Shown here: piece after piece, positions 29,546 through 39,744 of the stretch
Layout: the number at the start of each line of letters is the position of its first letter
How positions within the stretch are numbered: position 1 is the stretch's first letter
Source of the DNA: Candidatus Gracilibacteria bacterium
GTDB lineage: Bacteria > Patescibacteriota > Gracilibacteria > BD1-5 > JAGOOR01
Reading direction: 5' to 3'
DNA: 64,000 nucleotides
NCBI GenBank assembly: GCA_041660965.1
Contig: JBAZVH010000001.1
Location: forward strand, 485,016-549,015
Translations under genes and position numbers: made by a program
Notes under the pieces: generated by a model
What the model saw: only the letters and a program-made list of their open reading frames with translations
What the model was told of the DNA's origin: nothing
Databases searched by the model: none

Positions 29546-30469
29546 ATGAAATTACAACAACTTCTCCTCCATGAACGAATAACGACGTATTTTCTTATAC
29601 TTGCCATTTCTGTTATATTTTTTGTTGTCATTGTATCGCGTCTTCCTTATGCCAGCTTCCGGGGTGATAAGATCTCTCTCAGTCCTCTCGACATCAATAT
29701 GTGACAGCTTGATTTTGCTGGCGAGTCAGTTATCGTCGACCAATCATCTAATCCGCTCTGACTCGAAAAGCTCGAGCAAGAGCTTCTCATAAATCGCTTT
29801 TCACTGTACCAGTTTCTTCTCTACCATAAACGTTCGGCACAGTATTTCCCCTATATAGAATCCTATCTCTCGGAGAGTGAAGTACCTGAAGATTTTAAAT
29901 ACCTTGCTGTCGCAGAAAGTGGCTTGCAATACGATGCTCTGAGTCCTGCGGGTGCACGAGGGATATGGCAACTGATGCCAGAAACCGCTCGGCAGTATGG
30001 TCTCCGTGTCGACAAGTATATTGATGAACGATTGAATTTTGAGCGCTCCACGAGGGTAGCAACCAAATATCTCCTCGACCTCAAGAAGAAATTTGGCAAT
30101 TGGACACTTGCTGCTGCCGGGTATAATCGCGGGCTTTCTGGTCTTCAGCGAGATATGGATGCACAACCAACTGCCAAAAATTATTATGACCTGATTCTTA
30201 ATTCTGAAACGGGGAACTACATCTACCGAGTTGTTGCTATCAAATATTTGATGCAAAATCGTTGGCAACTTTTTTCACCAGAAACCTTAGGAGATATCTT
30301 CCAGGTACCAAATACGACCACTCTGACGCTCCAAGGACCTATTGCTGACCTCCGTGTCTACTGTCTCGCTCATGATATCGATTATCAAGAATTGAGAGAG
30401 CTGAATCCATGGATTCTGAGCTATGTCTTGCCAGATGGGCCGTGGGATGTGAAACTACTTCTCAAATAA
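29546..30469 (+). CDS. Lytic murein transglycosylase (MltD-type, GH23)
   Basis: 307 aa. N-terminal anchor helix FLILAISVIFFVVIVS (residues 14-29). The transglycosylase domain has the catalytic Glu in YLAVAESGLQYDALSPAGARG (shown here as AVAESGL then SPAGARGIWQLMP), plus AAAGYNRG, all standard SLT motifs. The C-terminal 60 residues (VPNTTTLTLQGPIADL, LRELNPWI) resemble a LysM-like or MltD tail. It cuts the glycan strand with formation of 1,6-anhydroMurNAc. Two TGA-glycines. Followed after 18 bp by prmC. Confidence 0.92.
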
Positions 30470-30487
30470 TCATTATTTTCTTGCTGT

Positions 30488-31171
30488 ATGTCTGATTTTC
30501 CCGAAGAATACCGTGACGGATATGTCTTATTTTTTGGGCATCGTTGTTTGGTGGACTCTCGAGCCCTTATCCCACGAATAGAGACAGAAGAACTCGTCAA
30601 ATATGCTCTTCGTCTTCTGGAACAACGCCCAAGTATTGGGTGTATAGCTGATATTGGGACGGGAAGTGGTGTGATTCCTGTCTCACTGGCGCATACAATA
30701 CAAAGAAATATAGAAATTATCGCGACCGATCTCAGTCAGGATGCGCTTGATCTTGCGCATGAGAATTTTGAACGTGTTTCAAATCCGCACCTCAAGCATC
30801 TTTCACTCCTTCAAGGGGACCTGGCAATGCCACTTATACAGCATTTTTATAATAATCCACCAGTAGAAATCCTGATAACAGCAAATCTTCCCTATGTGCT
30901 GGCTCGAGAAGTCGTCGGAGACCTTCTCTATGAACCAAAAATGGCATTTCTTTGAGGGGAAACAACAGGGTTTGAGCTGTATGAACGGTTTTTCCAGCAG
31001 CTTCATACTTGGGAATATCGGCCTACAACGTGTCATATTGTGATAGAATTTTGACTCTGGCAACGCGATATCGCTGAAACTGTCATCGCGCAGTATGGCT
31101 GGGAATATACTTTTTTTGCTGACCTGCGTGGTATCGAACGGTTTTGTCATATTCTTATTGAGAGACGATAA
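30488..31171 (+). CDS. prmC: Release factor glutamine methyltransferase-like (PrmC/HemK)
   Basis: 227 aa. The Rossmann SAM motif ADIGTGSGVIPVSLA (about residues 55-69), ALIPRIETEELV before it and ITANLPYV at the active site. PrmC usually has NPPY; here it is NLPY, so it may be a divergent member. The short N-terminal helical domain of E. coli PrmC is absent. PrmC methylates the GGQ Gln of release factors; in a code-25 organism only RF1 would be expected as substrate. Two TGA-glycines. Between the transglycosylase and dprA on one strand. Confidence 0.82.
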
Positions 31172-31198
31172 TCTTTTCTTCTTTCCCCTATTTTTCCT

Positions 31199-32272
31199 AT
31201 GAATCACTTCTTTTTTGCTCTTCTCCATTCGCTCGGTCTGAGTCACAAAAAACTCGCCCTTATTTCGCCTGAAAAAGTCGAGAATTTCTATGAAGGTGTC
31301 AGCATACAAAAACTCCTTCAAATAGGCATTATCGAAGATGCTGCTATAAAGATAGTCGACAAAAAAAATGTTCTCAATGTCGAACGTATTGAAGGTCTTT
31401 TACGAGAAAAAAATATTCGGATCATTCATAAAGATGATGAAGAATATCCACAACTTCTCATCAATATTCCGGATGCACCGACAATTCTCTATGTCCGTGG
31501 AAAACTCCCAGATCATGATGCTCTCATTTCTGTGGTTGGTTCACGGAGGCATTCGGGCTATGCTCAGTCCTGCCTTGAGAAAATACTGCCTGATCTGATA
31601 CGTTCGGGCTATACTATCGTAAGCGGCGGTGCTTATGGCATAGATTCTCTGGCACATGAGATTACGCTCAAAAACAAGGGGCAGACTCTAGTTGTATTTG
31701 GTGCAGGTATCGATGTGGTATACCCTGTAACACACGCACGGCTCTTCGAGGATGTTATTGCAGGTGGTGGGGCACTGATTTCCCAGTTTCCTCTCGGGAC
31801 ACTGGCAGAGCCCTATAATTTCCCACTCAGAAATACTGTCGTAGCAGGTATGAGTCGTGGCACATTGATTGCTGAGGCAGGAGAGGATTCCGGAACCCTC
31901 ATTACGGCCCGTCTTGCGCTCGAATATAATCGGGATGTTTTTATTATCCCAGCGGATATCACACGCGAATGAGCTCGGGGAAGTAATGCGCTGGTTCGTG
32001 ATGGTCTAGGAAAACTGATTATGAGTGCTGAGGATATCCTCAGCGAATATCAGATAGTAGACAAACAGTTGTCGCTCCTGACGACTATGAGACCTGATTT
32101 TGCTGATGAAATACAGGAAAACCTGTATGAAATATTGTGTCGAGATTCGTGCAATATGGAGTCTTTGGTTGAGATAACGTGATATGATCTACCACTCGTT
32201 ATGAATGCCCTTTCCCTGATGGAAATAGAGGGGATTCTCCAAAATTCTGGGGGGATGTATCGAATTGGTTAA
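31199..32272 (+). CDS. dprA: DNA-processing protein DprA
   Basis: 357 aa. The Rossmann-like DprA core: YPQLLINIPDAPTILYVRG, SVVGSRRHSGYAQ, VSGGAYGIDSLAHE, VFGAGIDVVYP, and EAGEDSGTLITARLALE. A C-terminal winged-helix-like domain (residues about 295-357) follows. DprA loads RecA on incoming single strands during transformation. Two TGA-glycines. Supports competence together with the comF-like and prepilin-peptidase genes. Confidence 0.93.
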
Positions 32273-32345
32273 TTGGGAAAGTAGGATATTTTGTCTATTT
32301 TTTACATTTTTATCAGATTCTCGACTTTTGCACAGTTATTTAAAT

Positions 32346-32374
32346 TTGCTTTTTCGCGCTCTTTGGATTATAAT
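32346..32374 (+). promoter_or_regulatory. Strong sigma70-type promoter for a tiny transcription unit
   Basis: TTGCTT at 32346, exactly 17 bp, TATAAT at 32369. Transcription would start near 32381. Confidence 0.7.
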
Positions 32375-32408
32375 GAGCGGGTAAGATTTATTTTCTAATC
32401 ATTTATAT

Positions 32409-32471
32409 ATGTTATACGGAGGACACTCGCCTGTCAAAGGCGGCCATTCACCTGTCAAAGGCGGCCATTAA
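32409..32471 (+). CDS. Possible 20-residue micropeptide or structured small RNA
   Basis: Between a consensus promoter and a terminator lies a transcript of about 140 nt. It holds one short frame encoding MLYGGHSPVKGGHSPVKGGH, ending TAA. The DNA contains two near-identical 24-bp units; each can fold as a small hairpin (CGCCT-GTCA-AAGGCG and CACCT-GTCA-AAGGCG). So it is either a repeat micropeptide gene or a small RNA with two stem-loops plus terminator. No ribosome-binding site sits at normal distance before the ATG. No known family recognised. Confidence 0.5.
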   Translation: MLYGGHSPVKGGHSPVKGGH

Positions 32472-32495
32472 TTGCTCATTTTAATAGCAATACCT

Positions 32496-32522
32496 AAAAA
32501 CGACCTTCACGGGTCGTTTTTT
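32496..32522 (+). terminator. Rho-independent terminator of the tiny transcription unit
   Basis: AAAAACGACC and GGGTCGTTTTT around loop TTCAC, with the T run continuing to 32522. It could also serve the minus-strand ATP-grasp gene ending at 32526. Confidence 0.85.
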
Positions 32523-32525
32523 ATA

Positions 32526-33797
32526 TTATTTCCAGTCAATCATATCCCATACTTTTGCAGCTACATTTCGTGGTTTTCCGTAAAAAGGATCATGATGGAG
32601 ATTGAAAAAAGGAGCCGTATTTGCTTCGAGGAGACCACATTTTTGGTCTTTCCAAGAACGTGAAATATCCGGTATCATCAGATCAAAACCAAGGAGGGTA
32701 TCATCAAAGATATGACCAGCTTTTTCAAAAAGTTCCAGAGTATCTGGATGACATATATCATACTCATCACCACTGATACCCCCATAGTCCATGCCAATTT
32801 TTTCACTGAGATACACGATAGCATCTTGTGAGGGGATAAATTCAAATATATCTTTATCACCTTTTTTTGGAAGAGAAGTATACCAGGACTGATACCCATC
32901 AGATATTTTTAGGATCCCATTACTGATAAGTTGTCGTACGAGAAACCCAGCCATTTTTGCAGAAATTTTAACTTCTGCAATTCCCTCGAGTCGTGTGAGG
33001 TTTTTTTCTGTGATGAGTTCTATGAGAGTACTTTCCCCGTCTCCAGTTATTTGTGGTACTTTTGCGGCAAAGACACCCTCGAGCTTATAATTAATCACTG
33101 TACCTCGATACACTGGTCAAAAAAGCTGTTCTTCCACGATGACCCAGAGACAGAGTTGTTTTGCTATAGAATACGCTCTCCTCAGGTCCTCTCTGGTATT
33201 TATATACGTAAGAGAATGACGACCACGACTTCCGAGTCGTGGCTTTACGATGACTGGTTTCTTGAGACGATCAAATATCGCGTAGGCCTCACGAAGAGAA
33301 AATGCGCATCATCATTCGGCATAGGGTATTCATGCTTTTTGGCATGTTTTTTTAAAGTAAGACTTGTCATCAATATGTGAAAGATTGGCAGTATTTGCGG
33401 ATTTTGGACGAGGCACGCCTGAAAAAATAATTATTTTTTTTCGTCGTGTTCCAGGAATCTTTTTCCGTACCACGTACATATCGGTATTTTTATCAAATAT
33501 TCGTACTTCTCGCATTTCAAAGCCCCGTTTTTCTGCTTCTTCCCAAAGAACTCGAGCCCGTCACATCGTTCATTTCGCCGGTTTTTTGCCAAAATGTACA
33601 ATTCCTATGAGCCGGAGAAGCCCTATCAAAAAGAGTGTTGCATCATCTTCCCATCGACCCAAAAAACGAACAAGAGGATTATCGAGAAACACCACTTGTA
33701 ATTTTTCAAAAAGGATATTCAGACTATCAAAATACCAATTAATATAATGAGGGACAGGATTTTCATCACAGTAGGGGCAAGAACCTTTTTTTGTCAT
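32526..33797 (-). CDS. ATP-grasp ligase-like protein
   Basis: 423 aa. N-terminal KGSCPYCDENPVPHYINWY carries a CxxC that may bind zinc. The ATP-grasp region includes KKPVIVKPRLGSRGR (nucleotide-binding Lys), IVEEQLFGPVYRG and the metal-binding LLEANTAPFF near the C-terminus. Such enzymes join a carboxylate to an amine or thiol; the order resembles cyanophycin-synthetase/glutamate-ligase types, with the substrate unknown. About five TGA-glycines. ATG 33797 lies just after a -10-like TATGAT, so the message may be nearly leaderless; ATG 33821 is the alternative. Downstream of dedA and a glycosyltransferase on the same strand. Confidence 0.78.
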
Positions 33798-33891
33798 ATG
33801 ATGCAGTGTATCATAAGTCACTTATTTTTACAATGACTTCTCGAGAAAAATGAGCTGACAAAATGTGAAAATTCTTTTTGATTTTATTGTT

Positions 33892-34608
33892 TTAACGGAT
33901 TACTGTCCATTCTTTTAAGACTTTTTTTTGGATACGGCTCGGTAATATCGCAATACCCCATGTAAGCAAGAGTTTTGGCCAACCTATTTTGTGTGCACGG
34001 CGTCCAGTATGATAGACAGTGAGACGGCGGGCCGAGAGTGTACGACCTATTTTTGCTAATTTTTCAAAATGATTTTTATCCTCTCATCCTATAAGCTCTT
34101 CATCAAAGCCACCTACTTTTTTAAATGCGTCTTGTCGGACCATCTGAAATTCACCTGATGCTCACCCAGTATGAAGAACATTGTTCATAAACATAAACAG
34201 ATATCCTAGGGCTCAAAAAATAATCCTATCTGCCCATGTTTCCATCTCTGGCAATACTCGCATTGGTCCTGTGAGTGCGACAGAATTTGGTGTAATTTCT
34301 AGTATTCTCAATGCTTCAGCGAAGAATTCATCTGGATGGAAAATAGTCACATCGGCATCGAGAAATACAAAATATTCTCCAGAGGCAATGCTGGCTCAGA
34401 GATTTCTCCCCATCCCAATGGTTTGGCGTTTCTCACCTTGATACACAATGATCTTATCGGTATATTTTTTGGCAATTTCGAGAGTTTTATCATCGCTTCA
34501 GCCATCTGAGATGATAATCTCTTTTTCTCCTCTATATGTTGACAGCCATTCGAGGGTTTTTCCGATCACTGATTCTTCTCGAAGTGTCGGTATTATAAAG
34601 GAGATCAT
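33892..34608 (-). CDS. Family 2 glycosyltransferase
   Basis: 238 aa. ISFIIPTLREESVIGKTLEWL at the N-terminus (shown up to 20 residues: ISFIIPTLREESVIGKTLEW), EIIISDGGSDDKT, GMGRNLGAS, and the DxD motif YFVFLDADVT (about residues 82-91); later GASGEFQMVRQDAFKKVGGF with ED. These are the donor and acceptor motifs of GT2 enzymes. About six TGA-glycines. Its start overlaps the end of dedA by 16 bp. Probably adds sugars to lipid or surface polymers; membrane association is suggested by the hydrophobic C-terminus. Confidence 0.86.
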
Positions 34609-35204
34609 GTGTCTAAGAGTTTATGCTTGAAATAGCGAGTTATACTAAAAACAAGTGTTGGCACGATAAGTATTATACCAATTAAAAAATAGTATTTTAA
34701 CTCTTCTTCGATCTGTGCGTAAGCGGATCAAAAGGAATATCCAATTCCTAGTAATACCAATACGAGGAGTATTTCTCCGAGAAAGTTAATGGCTAAATAT
34801 TTTTTAAGGGGTATATGGGTAGCGCCAGCAGTTATCAGTGTGGCTATTGATGCTCCAAAGCCGAGTGTAATTTTTGAGAAAAAGAGAATGCGAGTATGAA
34901 ATTTTTTGAAAAGGGGCTTGACCTGATTGAGCAACTCTTTTGAAACCCAGAAATATCGCCCAAATCGATGGAGAAAAGGATCGAGAAAATATCGCCCAAT
35001 GGCGTACCAAGCCGCATCGCCCATCAAATCCCCTGCAAGAATACTCACATAGAGTGGTAAAAAATCTAGCGCTCCAAATGTCAGCAAAAAACCACAAGCA
35101 ATCATCAACAGAGGGCCCTCAATAGCAACTCCGACGCAGATAAGGAGATATTTGTAGGTAGGAAATTCGAGAGCGTATGCCGCAAAAGCTGGCAAGGTGG
35201 ACAT
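34593..35204 (-). CDS. DedA family membrane protein
   Basis: 203 aa with four to five membrane helices. IEGPLLMIACGFL near the N-terminus and the family core AGDLMGDAAWYAIGRYFL, then LFFSKITLGFGASIATLITAGA, match DedA/SNARE-associated proteins, linked to undecaprenyl-phosphate or lipid flipping and membrane energetics. One TGA-Gly at GYSFGSAYAQ and a second in the last residues (DTGSPL), which extend into the following gene. Start taken at ATG 35204. Confidence 0.86.
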
Positions 35205-35271
35205 AGGATAATATTTTTTTAGTAGCCCGATCATTATAAGAACATCGATATTCATTCAACTTTAAAATAAA

Positions 35272-35299
35272 AAATACCCACCAAGTTTGGTGGGTATTT
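35272..35299 (-). terminator. Rho-independent terminator
   Basis: Perfect 13-bp arms AAATACCCACCAA and TTGGTGGGTATTT with a 2-nt separation, flanked by A-rich and T-rich runs on both sides. It follows the small gene ending at 35317 and could work in both directions. Confidence 0.85.
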
Positions 35300-35316
35300 G
35301 TTTTTCATAGCTCGAA

Positions 35317-35442
35317 TTACTCAGCAGCAGGTGTTTCAGTTTCCGTAGGAGCCACTTCTTCAGCAGCAGGTGTTTCAGTTGGAGTAGTTTCCGGAGTAGG
35401 AGCCACTACTGGTTCAATAGCAGGGATTGTTTCATCAGACAT
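35317..35442 (-). CDS. Small acidic Pro/Thr/Glu-rich protein
   Basis: 41 aa (MSDETIPAIEPVVAPTPE, then TETPAAEEVAPTETETPAAE). Encoded partly by a direct DNA repeat (ACTGAAACACCTGCTGCTGA twice). A strong terminator follows directly, which supports a real, separately transcribed gene. No family recognised; such acidic low-complexity peptides are likely disordered. Function unknown. Confidence 0.55.
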   Translation of the reverse strand: MSDETIPAIEPVVAPTPETTPTETPAAEEVAPTETETPAAE

Positions 35443-35528
35443 AATAAAAAGGATAGGAAATAGAACCGAGAGTATAGCAGGTTCTCGTGTATTCCAAGAG
35501 TTTATCGGGGACATACACCAAATACACG

Positions 35529-35990
35529 TTATAAAACCCTCTTGAAAGAATAATCAATCAATTTATATCCTTCGTAGAGAAATTTACCCGAAAATAACCC
35601 TTCTTCATCGAGAATTTTCAGAAATACCCTATCTCATTCCCAGAGATTGAGATCCAAGAGCTTATCATCATCTATCCACTCAAGCACTCATTCAGGTGAA
35701 TCAATCAATTCTCACTCAAATTCGTCGATCACAAACACCCAGACATACCATGTTTCTTCATTGGCAAAAGCAGGAAAAGTGAGAAAGGCCTTCAGTTTCG
35801 GATTCTTCACTTTCAATCCAGACTCTTCCTCTATTTCACGAATCGCACATTCCTCAGGCGTCTCTCATTCCTCAAATTTGCCACCCAGACCGTTCCATTT
35901 CCCCTTATGCATATCATTCTCCTTCTTGATACGGTGGAGCATCAGGGTCTTGCCGTTGTGGCGGATATAGCAGAGGGTAGCGAGTTTCAT
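35529..35990 (-). CDS. Nudix hydrolase (MutT/MTH1-like)
   Basis: 153 aa. The Nudix box GLGGKFEEGETPEECAIREI with EEESGL (residues about 36-60) is complete, with the central Gly encoded by TGA. MHKGKWNGLGGKFE is typical of 8-oxo-dGTP hydrolases that clean the nucleotide pool. Three more TGA-glycines. It starts 3 bp after the permease gene ends, so the two are likely co-transcribed. Confidence 0.9.
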
Positions 35991-35993
35991 AGC

Positions 35994-36965
35994 TTAAAAA
36001 ATCCAATTATAGAAATACCCTAGAAGTATAATACAGAATCAAACAAGTCCAAAAAATGTGAGAAGGAGTGGGAGTTTCATCACTTTTTTGAGAATGAGAA
36101 ATTCGGGCAAGCTCAATCCTACTACTGCCATCATAAAGGCTAACCCTGTTCCGAGAGGGACTCATTTGGCAATCAATGCCTGTATGATGGGTATGACACT
36201 GGTTGCATTGGCATACATCGGTATTCAGAGTATAACGGCTATTGGCACAGCAAAAGGAGTATCCTCTGAGATGTACTGTGCGAAAAATCCCTCTGGCACA
36301 AATCCATGAATTCATGCGCCAACGGCTACCCCGAGGAGCACATAGGGGAGTATTTTTTTGGTGATCTGGAGTCATTCACGAGAAGATTCTCGCCAAACTT
36401 GTTTCCAAGTTTTCTTGGTTATCGCCATTCCAGCATTATGCACAGGCGTTTTCCAGATAAAATCAGCGACATATTTTTCGAGCTTCAATTTTCAGAGAAT
36501 AAAACCTCCGACCATTCAGAGAACTATCCCCGAAATGGCATAAATGAGCGTTATTTTGAGTCAAAAAATCCCGAGTAGCATCGCCAAAGCGACTTCATTG
36601 ACCAGTGGTGAAGTAATCAGAAATGAAAAAGTAATGCCGAGCGGAATGCCTCACTTCAAAAAACCGATAAAGAGCGGAATAGATGAGCAACTGCAAAAAG
36701 GTGTTATCGCTCCAAAGAGAGAAGCCATAAAATACTCGAGTCCGTAGAGCTTCTTTTTACTCAAGAAATCCCGTATTTTCTCCACAGGGAAAAACACATT
36801 CACAAAATTCATCACCTGTGTGATGACAAGCAGCAAAATAACTATCTTAATCGTGTCGTAGACAAAGAAATTCACCGCTCAGGCACTATGAGCCCCCACT
36901 GAGAGATGAAGCACTGTATAGGTCAGAAAATCGGCAAATAGCTGTATTGGGTAAAATATGTCCAT
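35994..36965 (-). CDS. UPF0718/DUF318 family permease
   Basis: 323 aa with eight or so membrane helices. GAITPFCSCSSIPLFIGFLKGG (seen as FCSCSSIPLFIGFLKGGIPLG, with TGA-Gly) and SPLVNEVAL are hallmark motifs of this family, together with a second P-x-Y-A-N (IPMYANATSVIPI). Members often sit beside ArsR or a small thioredoxin and are proposed metal(loid) or sulfur-compound permeases. Directly downstream of the thioredoxin gene. Several TGA-glycines. Confidence 0.86.
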
Positions 36966-36971
36966 AATTTA

Positions 36972-37259
36972 TTATTTCTTCTGGCAACAACATCCGCAGC
37001 ATCTTCCTGTTTTTGTTTCTATTTTTCCTTTCAAGAATCCGAGAATTTCTGAGACCTCATTGAGTTTGCCACTACTTACGACTACTTCATCGATGACCAA
37101 AGCGGGTGTTCCCATCACGCCATACGCCATAATATCGGCAATATCGGTGACTTTTTCTACTGTCGCCTCGATTCATGATTGCTCGAGAGCTGTTTTTACA
37201 TTGGATTCGAGTTGCTGGCATTTTGCGCAGCCAGTTCAGAGGATTTTGATAGTTTTCAT
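36972..37259 (-). CDS. Small thioredoxin-like protein with Cys-rich tail
   Basis: 95 aa. TGCAKCQQLE (CxxC, residues 10-13) begins a thioredoxin fold of the redox-active-disulfide-2 type; MGTPALVID has the cis-Pro. The C-terminus ends GRCCGCCCQKK, five cysteines in seven residues, likely a metal or persulfide-binding tail. Two TGA-glycines. It precedes the UPF0718 permease, a pairing seen in many bacteria and taken to mean delivery of a thiol-bound substrate. Confidence 0.85.
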
Positions 37260-37278
37260 ACCATAAAAAGTTAATGAA

Positions 37279-37590
37279 TTAAAGGGTATATCTGTCTTCT
37301 TGGTTTATTATAAGTTTTGACAAAACAGGGTTTGGAATTGCTCAAAGCACTCGTTCAATCTCCGCATCTCAGATAATACTCTGTAAATAGTGTATGATTA
37401 TTTCAGGATCTTCGTCTGCTGGAATGGCAAACCGGACACATCATTGTATATCTCCAGTATTTTCTACCAGCACATTTCTCTTTTCATTCAAACAAAATTT
37501 ACGAATTCTTCATCGCAGCATCACTCCATTGATTGGAGTTTTTTCAGTGCGAATCTCGTAAATGTCCCAGTGTATAAGTTCTTGAAACAT
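37279..37590 (-). CDS. Small protein, possibly acylphosphatase-like
   Basis: 103 aa. GVMLRGRIRKFCLNEKRNVL and ENTGDIQGCVRFAIPA, then EIIIHYLQSII, follow the strand-helix order and the GxVxN/GxVxxxxxG spacing of acylphosphatases, but the GVGFR loop is not exact, so the assignment is tentative. Four TGA-glycines. It sits between the TIM-barrel gene and the thioredoxin, 3 and 19 bp away, in one minus-strand run. Confidence 0.55.
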
Positions 37591-37592
37591 AA

Positions 37593-38324
37593 TTAAAAAT
37601 TTCTTAAAAAGGTAATTTCTTCACGAATCATATCGATTTCTTCTTCTGTTTGAGCGACATTTTCCAGTACGAGAGGTGCTTTGATCCTATCTTTGAAATA
37701 CTGTAACAACTCTAATACCCATGGCTCGGCATCTCGGCATAAAAAATTGTGATCCCGAACACCTCTACTTAAATGAGACATATGTACCTGGACAATTTGC
37801 GACCCAAATCTGTCTATAAAAGACCGCACAGTATCTGCTCATATAGTCAGCGCATGTGCAAAATCAAAATTGAATCCTATGTCGGGATTCTCTTGTAAAA
37901 TCTGTGCGATTTGATCTGGAGTCGAGCTATCTGGTAATTTATAGTCTTCATTTTCCACGAGGATTTTGAGTCCGTATTTTCTAAAAATATCATAATTTTT
38001 TGTCCAACCACTGTGCACGATGATGTGCTTTGCGTTCAGAGTTTTTGAGAGATATTGTAGTTTCTCGAGTACTGAATGACAGAGCTCATTATCGCCATAG
38101 GTCATACCAATCCATGGAGCATGGAGAGAGACACATGGAAGTGTCTTCAGATATGCTATAAGTACTTCATCTGGGTCAAAAGAGAGTAAGTATGCAGGAT
38201 CAGCAATACAAATTTCTATACCATATCACCCCTCGAATAGAGGTTTCATCCTCTGTATCCGAGATGGTTGATCTGGGTAAAATTTGTAGACAAGGCCTGT
38301 AGAAATAGCAATCTGGTTTTTCAT
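37593..38324 (-). CDS. Xylose-isomerase/endonuclease-IV-like TIM barrel
   Basis: 243 aa. MKNQIAISTGLVYKFYPD start, VSLHAPWIG, HIIVHSGW, ILVENEDYKLPDSST, GFNFDFAHAL, VQVHMSHLSRGVRDH and APLVLENVAQ follow the sugar-phosphate isomerase/AP-endonuclease TIM-barrel pattern, with metal-ligand His, Glu and Asp at strand ends. Substrate unknown. Two TGA-glycines. Precedes the acylphosphatase-like gene by 2 bp. Confidence 0.78.
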
Positions 38325-38365
38325 AGTTGAAATTTATACGTTCATTATAATTTCTTTTACTCTTT

Positions 38366-39661
38366 TTACCACCTTCTTGGAGGTATTTTATGTGATGGTT
38401 TCGGTCATCAATCCCCCCTACCCCCCTTTATCAAGGGGGCATGCACACCATTTCCTTTTCACGGACTCGGTTTGGGTCTTGGTGGTCTCTGTGGTTTTGG
38501 CGGAGCTTTTACTACTGTGTGATTTTTGAGAGGATAGGGATGATTGTCGATAACGGGGATTTGTTTTCCGATAAGTTTTTGGATATCGCGGAGGTATTCT
38601 TTTTCTTCTGCATCACAGAAAGCGAGAGCGATACCGCTCGCTCCTGCTCGACCAGTTCGACCGATACGATGGACATAGGATTCTGGGATATTTGGTAGCT
38701 CAAAATTCACGACATGGGTTAGTTCGTCTATGTCGATTCCTCTCGCTGCAATGTCCGTTGCCACGAGGACACGAGTCGTCTTTGCTTTGAAGTTTTTGAG
38801 GGCTGTCTGCCTGGCATTTTGTGTCTTATTTCCATGAATTGCTTGAGCGTTGACTCCTACTTTCATCAGTTCTTTGACGACCTTGTCAGCACCGTGTTTT
38901 GTCCGAGTGAAGACGAGGATTCGCTCAATATTTTTATCCTTCAAAACCTCTAGGAGAAGATGTTTCTTGTTCTCTTTGTCGACAAAGTAGACAGCTTGGT
39001 TGACAGTATCGGCGGTGCTCGAAACTGGGGTGACTTCGACACGGGCTGGGTTTGTGAGAATACTCCGGGACAGTTCGACTATAGCAGGAGGCATGGTCGC
39101 TGAGAAAAAAAGGGACTGTCGTTTTGCAGGAATTTTTGCAATGACCTTTTTGACATCATGGACGAAGCCCATATCGAGCATTCTATCGGCTTCATCGAGG
39201 ACAAAAAATTGAATATGGCGAAGATCGACATATCCTTGATTCATGAGATCGAGTAGCCGTCCTGGCGTTGCGATGAGGACATCGATACCTTGTTGGAGCG
39301 TTTGGACTTGGCTGTGCTGATTCACACCACCAAAGATAACGGTGTATTTCAATTTCGTATTTCGTCCATAATTCCCAAAACTCTCGGCAATCTGGATGGC
39401 GAGCTCTCGTGTTGGTGTAAGAATCAGCCCACGAATCACTCTTCTGCCTGGTGCGAGATGTCTATCTTCACTGAGGAGTTGGATAATAGGAATCGCAAAA
39501 GCCGCTGTTTTACCTGTTCCCGTCTGTGCGACTCCGAGGAGGTCTCGGCGCTGGAGGACGAGAGGAATAGCTTTCGCTTGAATAGGCGTGGGTGTCGTGT
39601 ATCACTCGGTTTCGAGGGCAGCGAGAATTGGCGGGATTATCTGGAGTTCGGAGAATTTCAT
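38366..39661 (-). CDS. rhlE: DEAD-box RNA helicase (RhlE-like)
   Basis: 431 aa. All helicase motifs: TPTPIQAKAIP (Q), GVAQTGTGKTAAF (I), PTRELA (Ia), LDEADRML (II), SATMP (III), VATDIAARGID (V), HRIGRTGRAG (VI). ATG 39661 gives the whole N-terminus. The C-terminus PKPQRPPRPKPSP runs on through a TGA-Gly into a Gly/Pro/Lys-rich tail made from a C-rich palindromic repeat, ending at TAA 38366; with the standard code it would stop at KPSP. The tail probably binds RNA. Acts in rRNA or mRNA remodelling. Confidence 0.93.
38411..38439. repeat. C-rich hairpin repeat forming the helicase tail
   Basis: On the minus strand CCCCCTTGATAAAGGGGGG then TAGGGGGGAT. The CCCCCTT/AAGGGGG arms form a hairpin. It resembles interspersed repeats common in bacterial intergenic DNA, here read through as APLIKGGRGDGG in the helicase frame. 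Confidence 0.6.
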
Positions 39662-39744
39662 GAGACAAGATAATTAAAAAAAAGAAGCACAAAAGTACTT
39701 CTTTGATAGTAGGGTTTTATCGAGAAAGAGCAAGAGAAACTTTC

